NCBI GenBank assembly: GCA_009176605.1
Contig: SEYY01021274.1
Span: forward strand, 10,001-37,500
Length of the DNA stretch: 27,500 nucleotides
From: Armadillidium nasatum
Taxonomy: Eukaryota > Arthropoda > Malacostraca > Isopoda > Armadillidiidae
Reading direction: 5' to 3'
Shown: positions 24,970 to 27,500 of the stretch, one piece after another
Layout: each line of letters opens with the position of its first letter
Numbering within the stretch: position 1 is the first letter of the stretch
Position numbers and translations under genes: made by a program
The notes under the pieces: generated by a model
Databases searched by the model: none
What the model saw: the letters and a program-made list of their open reading frames with translations, nothing else
What the model was told of the DNA's origin: nothing

Positions 24970-26704
24970 CACTCCAAAAATCGTCCTAACGAATCGTTGG
25001 GACAAGTGGCAAAAATGTCAAAAAAAATTTCAGTTATTTTTTTTATTGGAAAATAAATCAGTGAAGCGACTTTGTTATGCTTAAGGGGACCCTGCCAACG
25101 AAAAATTTTTTTGTTTCAATCGACTCCAAAAACTTTTTTAAAGAGTAATCCTTCCTTCATTTGTCGTGAAACGATTAAACTCGTAGGCTCTGTTTTTTTT
25201 AATACGGGGTTGAATCCCCCCTGTATTTTAATGACTTTTTTCACTAAATCCATGATAAAATACACAATTTTTAATTTTTACATTTTTTTTTTTGTAAAAA
25301 ATTTGGAAACATATGTAGCTTTCAAAAGAATGCTCAATGAAGCTGATACGGTGTGGTTTAGGTAGTTTGGTATGAGCGTAAACTCGTTTGAAATCTTGAA
25401 AAATTTTTTGTCCAAAAAATAGTGATCAATGTCTCTTTGTTTTTAAAGTATCCGCATTTCAAACCTAATTCAACTACCTGAATATCTTCCTCACACTGTA
25501 TCTCGTTTACCAGAAAGTTTGAAAAACATTAGCTTCGTTTATTTTTGGCAAATTTTTTTCTGAAAAAAGTGAGATTCGGAGAAATTCGCCAAAACAATAT
25601 TTATAAGTACTTTCCTTGTTTGATTGGTAATATCTCAGTAACCATTTGGAGTTGAAAGAAACTAATTACATATTTGGAATCGGCATATCATTATCTATAA
25701 AAATATACCATTTTCTTAAAAAAAAAAAAAAAAAAAAATTCCTTTTTTTGTAGTTGCCATATATCACCAATTTCATGGTCATTCGACAAGCGTCACTTCA
25801 AAATTCTTTTTCTCAAGATTCGCTTAGAATTAGAAAAAAACTACATACAGATTTGGAATCAGCATAGATTTTACTATAAAATCGCTGAAAAAAATAAATA
25901 AAAATATTTCCCCCCAAATTCGGGGTCTATTCGGAGAAATTCGCCAAAAAATATTTATAAAGTACTTTCCTTGTTTGATTGGTAATATCTCAGTAACCAT
26001 TTGTTGAAAGAAACTAATTACATATTTGAATCGCATATTATTATCTATAAAAATATACCAATTTTTTTTAAAAATTAAAAAAAAGTTCCTTTTTTTGTAG
26101 TTGCCATATATCACCAATTTCAAGTCATTCGACAAGTGTCACTTCAAAATCTTTTTCTCAGGATTCGCTTAGAATTAGAAAAAACTAATACAGATTTGGA
26201 ATCAGCATAGATTTTACTATAAAATCGCTGAAAAAACTAAATAAAAATATTTCCCCCCAAATTCGGGGTCTTTCTATTGGGACGGTCCCCTTGAATTTTT
26301 TGAATAGTCATATCTCAGTAACCATAAATTAAGAAAAACTAATTACATATTTGGAATCAGGAGAAAATTTGCTATAAGAATAAGAAAAAAATTGCAGAAC
26401 TTGGAAAAAAATTTTTTATATATAGGATCTTTTTTCAAGGTCATTCTACAAGGGTTACTTTAAAAGTATTTTTCTCAGGAACCGCTTGGAATTTTGAAAA
26501 ACTATTACAGATTTGGAATCAGCATAGATTCTACTATAAAACTGATGAAAAAAAGTAGTCTACTAATAAAGTACCCCTTCCCCCATCAAAAAAAGGGACC
26601 TCCGTAGGCAGGGTCCCCTTAACATGTCTTTTTTTTCTATTGAAATTTTGCTGTTACATTTTTGCCACTTGTCCCAACGATTCGTTAGGACAATTTTTGA
26701 AGTG
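24970..26704. mobile_element. MITE family A, copy 2, split by a TTAA element
   Basis: The left half (24970-25084) starts CACTCCAAAAATCGTCC and continues with CTAACGAATCGTTGGGACAA. The right half (26623-26704) ends with the inverted counterpart. Joined at one TTAA, the halves match the centre of copy 1 (10338-10551) read in reverse, where the uninterrupted CTTAACATG site is present. The intervening DNA is the element at 25085-26618. Confidence 0.9.
25085..26618. mobile_element. TTAA-flanked non-autonomous DNA transposon, 1,534 bp
   Basis: TTAA flanks both ends (25081-25084 and 26619-26622). The terminal inverted repeats are GGGGACCCTGCCAACG and, at the right, its counterpart with one mismatch (15 of 16). 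TTAA duplications occur in the piggyBac and Kolobok superfamilies; the G-rich end leans towards Kolobok, but this is not decisive. The interior contains about three tandem units of 325-355 bp, each with TATCTCAGTAACCA and GGAATCAGCATAGA. No transposase frame is present. Confidence 0.85.
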
Positions 26705-26808
26705 TTGGAAAAGCTAAATGAATGTGTTGAATTTTTAGTTGTATTTGACGAGCAAAACATTCAAGAGTTTGTTCGTCTCTCTCAAAACATTTTTGTAGTT
26801 TACAAGTC
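26705..26808 (+). other. Short spacer between two MITE copies with an open frame
   Basis: About 104 bp between copies 2 and 3 of family A read as EKLNECVEFLVVFDEQNIQE without stops. It looks protein-like but is far too short to judge. It may be a remnant of a larger parent element or chance. Confidence 0.25.
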
Positions 26809-26992
26809 TAAAATTGTCCTAACGAATCGTTGGGACAAGTGGCAAAAATGTAAGCAAAATTTTCAATAGAGAAAAGACATGTTAAGTATAAGAAAGTCAC
26901 CGATTTATTTTCTAATAACAAAATAACTGAAAAAAAAATTTGTTACATTTTTTGCCGCTTGTCCCAACGATTCGTTAGGACAATTTTTGCAG
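26809..26992. mobile_element. MITE family A, copy 3 (184 bp)
   Basis: It has the same inverted repeats (CTAACGAATCGTTGGGACAA and its complement) and the same centre (GACATGTTAAGTATAAG) as copy 1, with ends trimmed to AAAATTGTCC and GGACAATTTTTGCAG. The TTAA in its centre is unoccupied. Confidence 0.9.
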
Positions 26993-26999
26993 CCTACTA

Positions 27000-27160
27000 G
27001 CATTCCATAACGCTAATTTTTAATTCAGTTGCAAACCGAAATATAGTTTGATGACGGAACTCGGGACATTTCGGCCTTTAATCCGACCAGAATCCCGATT
27101 TGCTCCTTTCTCTGGTGGAAATTTGGTAGGCCTCGAGAAGCCTTTGCCCACCAGAGGTGA

Positions 27161-27200
<40 letters not shown>
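27000..27200 (+). mobile_element. LINE/SINE 3' end with (ATA)n tail
   Basis: A hairpin-rich segment with TAGGCCTCGAGAAGCCTTTG and CCCACCAGAGGTGAAA is followed by about 12 ATA repeats and an A-run. Many arthropod LINE copies end in a GGCCT...TGCCCAGCAGTGG-like hairpin and a short simple repeat, so a 5'-truncated retro-insertion is likely. The overlapping short frames on both strands are not called. Confidence 0.5.
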
Positions 27201-27204
<4 letters not shown>

Positions 27205-27350
27205 TATCACAATATTATCTGAAACAGTACTGCGACCGGAGGAGACCCGTACATTATTCTATATTATGAGAACTAATTTATTAAAACATCACCGATGATA
27301 TTCTTATGGCAACATTTAACTGTCTATTTGTATATATACGCTGTAAAGTT

Positions 27351-27494
<144 letters not shown>

Positions 27495-27500
27495 GTTTTA

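Noticed and set aside
25072..26135. Frames of 97 and 101 codons inside the TTAA element
   Set aside because: AT-rich, no transposase motif, and overlapping the internal tandem repeats.

Overview
Eukaryotic nuclear DNA, AT-rich and dominated by repeats. I read it as arthropod, plausibly a decapod crustacean. The reasons are twelve (TA)n arrays of 75-139 bp, long (ATT)n tracts, several degraded LINEs, a tRNA-derived SINE and many short inverted-repeat elements. The taxon is an inference; nothing here is diagnostic.

Layout. 1-1290: three units of a ~195-bp satellite, then a degenerate (ATT)n tract. 1291-4075: AT-rich non-coding DNA with a possible LINE scrap and one hairpin. 4076-7234: short DNA transposons (three copies of a 373-bp inverted-repeat family, a fold-back element, a 319-bp MITE) and a 51-bp retro-insertion. 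7235-9000: the 3' end of a jockey/CR1-like LINE split by a 244-bp retro-insertion, a tRNA-like SINE between two (TA)n arrays, and another MITE. 9070-12130: a second, longer LINE relic whose reverse-transcriptase reading is traceable but interrupted by a 13-copy 36-bp minisatellite, a (TA)n array, a 214-bp MITE and a ~510-bp unknown insertion. 12131-12938: intron-like DNA with a G-run cluster and a (TA)n array.

12939-24015 is the one convincing host gene. It is a single ~11-kb exon for a cysteine-free protein of about 3,690 residues. The protein is built from ~35-residue modules, four to a 142-residue block, two blocks to a 284-residue unit. Nine nearly identical 852-bp units lie in tandem at 14914-22590, flanked by older diverged modules and a Gly/His/Asn-rich tail. 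The array is exactly 9 x 852 + 9 bp. The nine extra bases are single +1 insertions, and each looks like two paralogous variants merged into one consensus. I therefore think the frameshifts are mostly assembly artefacts and the gene is probably intact. I do not recognise the family. An extracellular or structural matrix role is a guess from composition and repetition. The 5' exon(s), where a signal peptide would lie, are not seen.

24016-27500: three more (TA)n arrays, a CRE-CCAAT-CRE cluster that could be a promoter, two further copies of the 214-bp MITE family (one split by a 1.5-kb TTAA-flanked element, leaving a readable empty-site comparison), a LINE 3' end with an (ATA)n tail, and a final (TA)n array.
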